The notes under the pieces were generated by a model, which saw nothing but the letters and a program-made list of their open reading frames with translations, made no database searches and had not been told where the DNA came from. Below are positions 50,391-50,632 of a stretch of DNA of 50,632 nt, piece by piece; the first letter of the stretch is position 1, and each line of letters opens with the position of its first letter. The stretch lies in the NCBI GenBank assembly GCA_028277605.1, contig JANQFZ010000044.1, positions 1 to 50,632 of the forward strand, in the 5' to 3' direction. The position numbers were made by a program, and so were the translations under genes. The stretch is from Vallitaleaceae bacterium. GTDB lineage: Bacteria; Bacillota; Clostridia; Lachnospirales; Vallitaleaceae.

Positions 50391-50632
50391 TTACTTAATT
50401 ATGTATCTCTCTAGCAAAAATAATTATTAATAGCTCTATAATATTTCTCAATCTATCAAGCAAATATAATTTTAAAAAATGTGATTTATATTTTTCTCAA
50501 ACTTAGGAGTAGGAGGCTACTTGTATTTAAAAAACTGATAGAATAACTCACAAAAAATAAATTAATATCAAAAATTGTAAAACAAAGTATTATTATGTAA
50601 AAATATTCTTAAAATAAATGTTGAATAACAAA

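Larger units (their letters stand above)
49621..50632. other. 1.0-kb region after rplL without an annotated protein gene
   Basis: It holds, in order: a promoter and hairpin on the plus strand (49736-49849), a possible 30-codon gene on the minus strand (49783-49875), a second promoter-terminator unit (49983-50165) and a transposase remnant on the minus strand (50178-50390). From about 50400 to the end the sequence is very A/T-rich and I see nothing supportable. Confidence 0.6.

Overview
The window is about 50.6 kb of low-GC chromosome from a motile, Gram-positive Bacillota, most likely an anaerobic member of the class Clostridia. The evidence is strong AGGAGG-type ribosome binding sites, TTGACA/TATAAT promoters, MutS2, TrmL, YhaM, RecD2, a YvyF-FlgM-FlgN-FlgK-FlgL-FliW-CsrA flagellar block like that of Bacillus, and an rpmG-secE-nusG-rplK-rplA-rplJ-rplL block. 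I cannot name a genus from sequence alone. No rRNA, tRNA or CRISPR array was found.

Layout. (1) 0.1-11.9 kb, housekeeping: a CheX-like protein and trmL; a two-component pair and mutS2 on the minus strand; a membrane M23 peptidase with a bactofilin; an HtrA protease; the YhaM exonuclease; and an RlmD-type 23S rRNA methyltransferase. (2) 12.2-27.3 kb, an accessory and partly decayed region: a SEDS gene and a malG-type permease gene that share one breakpoint; two inverted paralogues of a YadA-head-repeat/Peptidase_G2 surface or tailspike-like protein; fragments of an AraC regulator, an ABC exporter and an ECF ATPase; an MFS exporter with a MarR regulator and a clear operator; a LysM/HEAT protein; an orphan pair of sugar ABC permeases; and a secreted M23 peptidase followed by a secreted protein of unknown function. 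(3) 27.4-31.7 kb: a 2-Cys peroxiredoxin behind a PerR-like box, recD2 and comFC. (4) 31.7-45.7 kb, late flagellar genes: yvyF, flgM, flgN, two tandem flgK paralogues, flgL, fliW, csrA, divergent flaG, flagellin, a methyltransferase, fliD, fliS, a YjfB-like gene and a FlgN/FliT-like gene. (5) 45.8-49.6 kb: rpmG, secE, nusG, rplK, rplA, rplJ and rplL with their mRNA leaders. (6) 49.6-50.6 kb: no rpoB. Instead there is a possible 30-codon amphipathic peptide gene overlapped by an opposite-strand promoter-hairpin unit, a promoter-terminator unit that could make a structured small RNA, and a transposase remnant.

How it works together. FlgM, FliW and CsrA form the usual late-flagellar control circuit. 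The flagellin leader has both a hairpin-loop GGA and a GGA in the Shine-Dalgarno, as expected for CsrA repression relieved by FliW. Sigma-D-like promoters precede flgM, flagellin and fliD. FlgN, FliS and the small coiled-coil protein are export chaperones or candidates for that role. In the ribosomal block, two copies of an L1-site mimic precede rplK and rplA, and an L10 leader with an attenuator precedes rplJ-rplL.

The least explained parts are the rplL-downstream region, the methyltransferase between flagellin and fliD, the inverted YadA/Peptidase_G2 pair and the doubled flgK.
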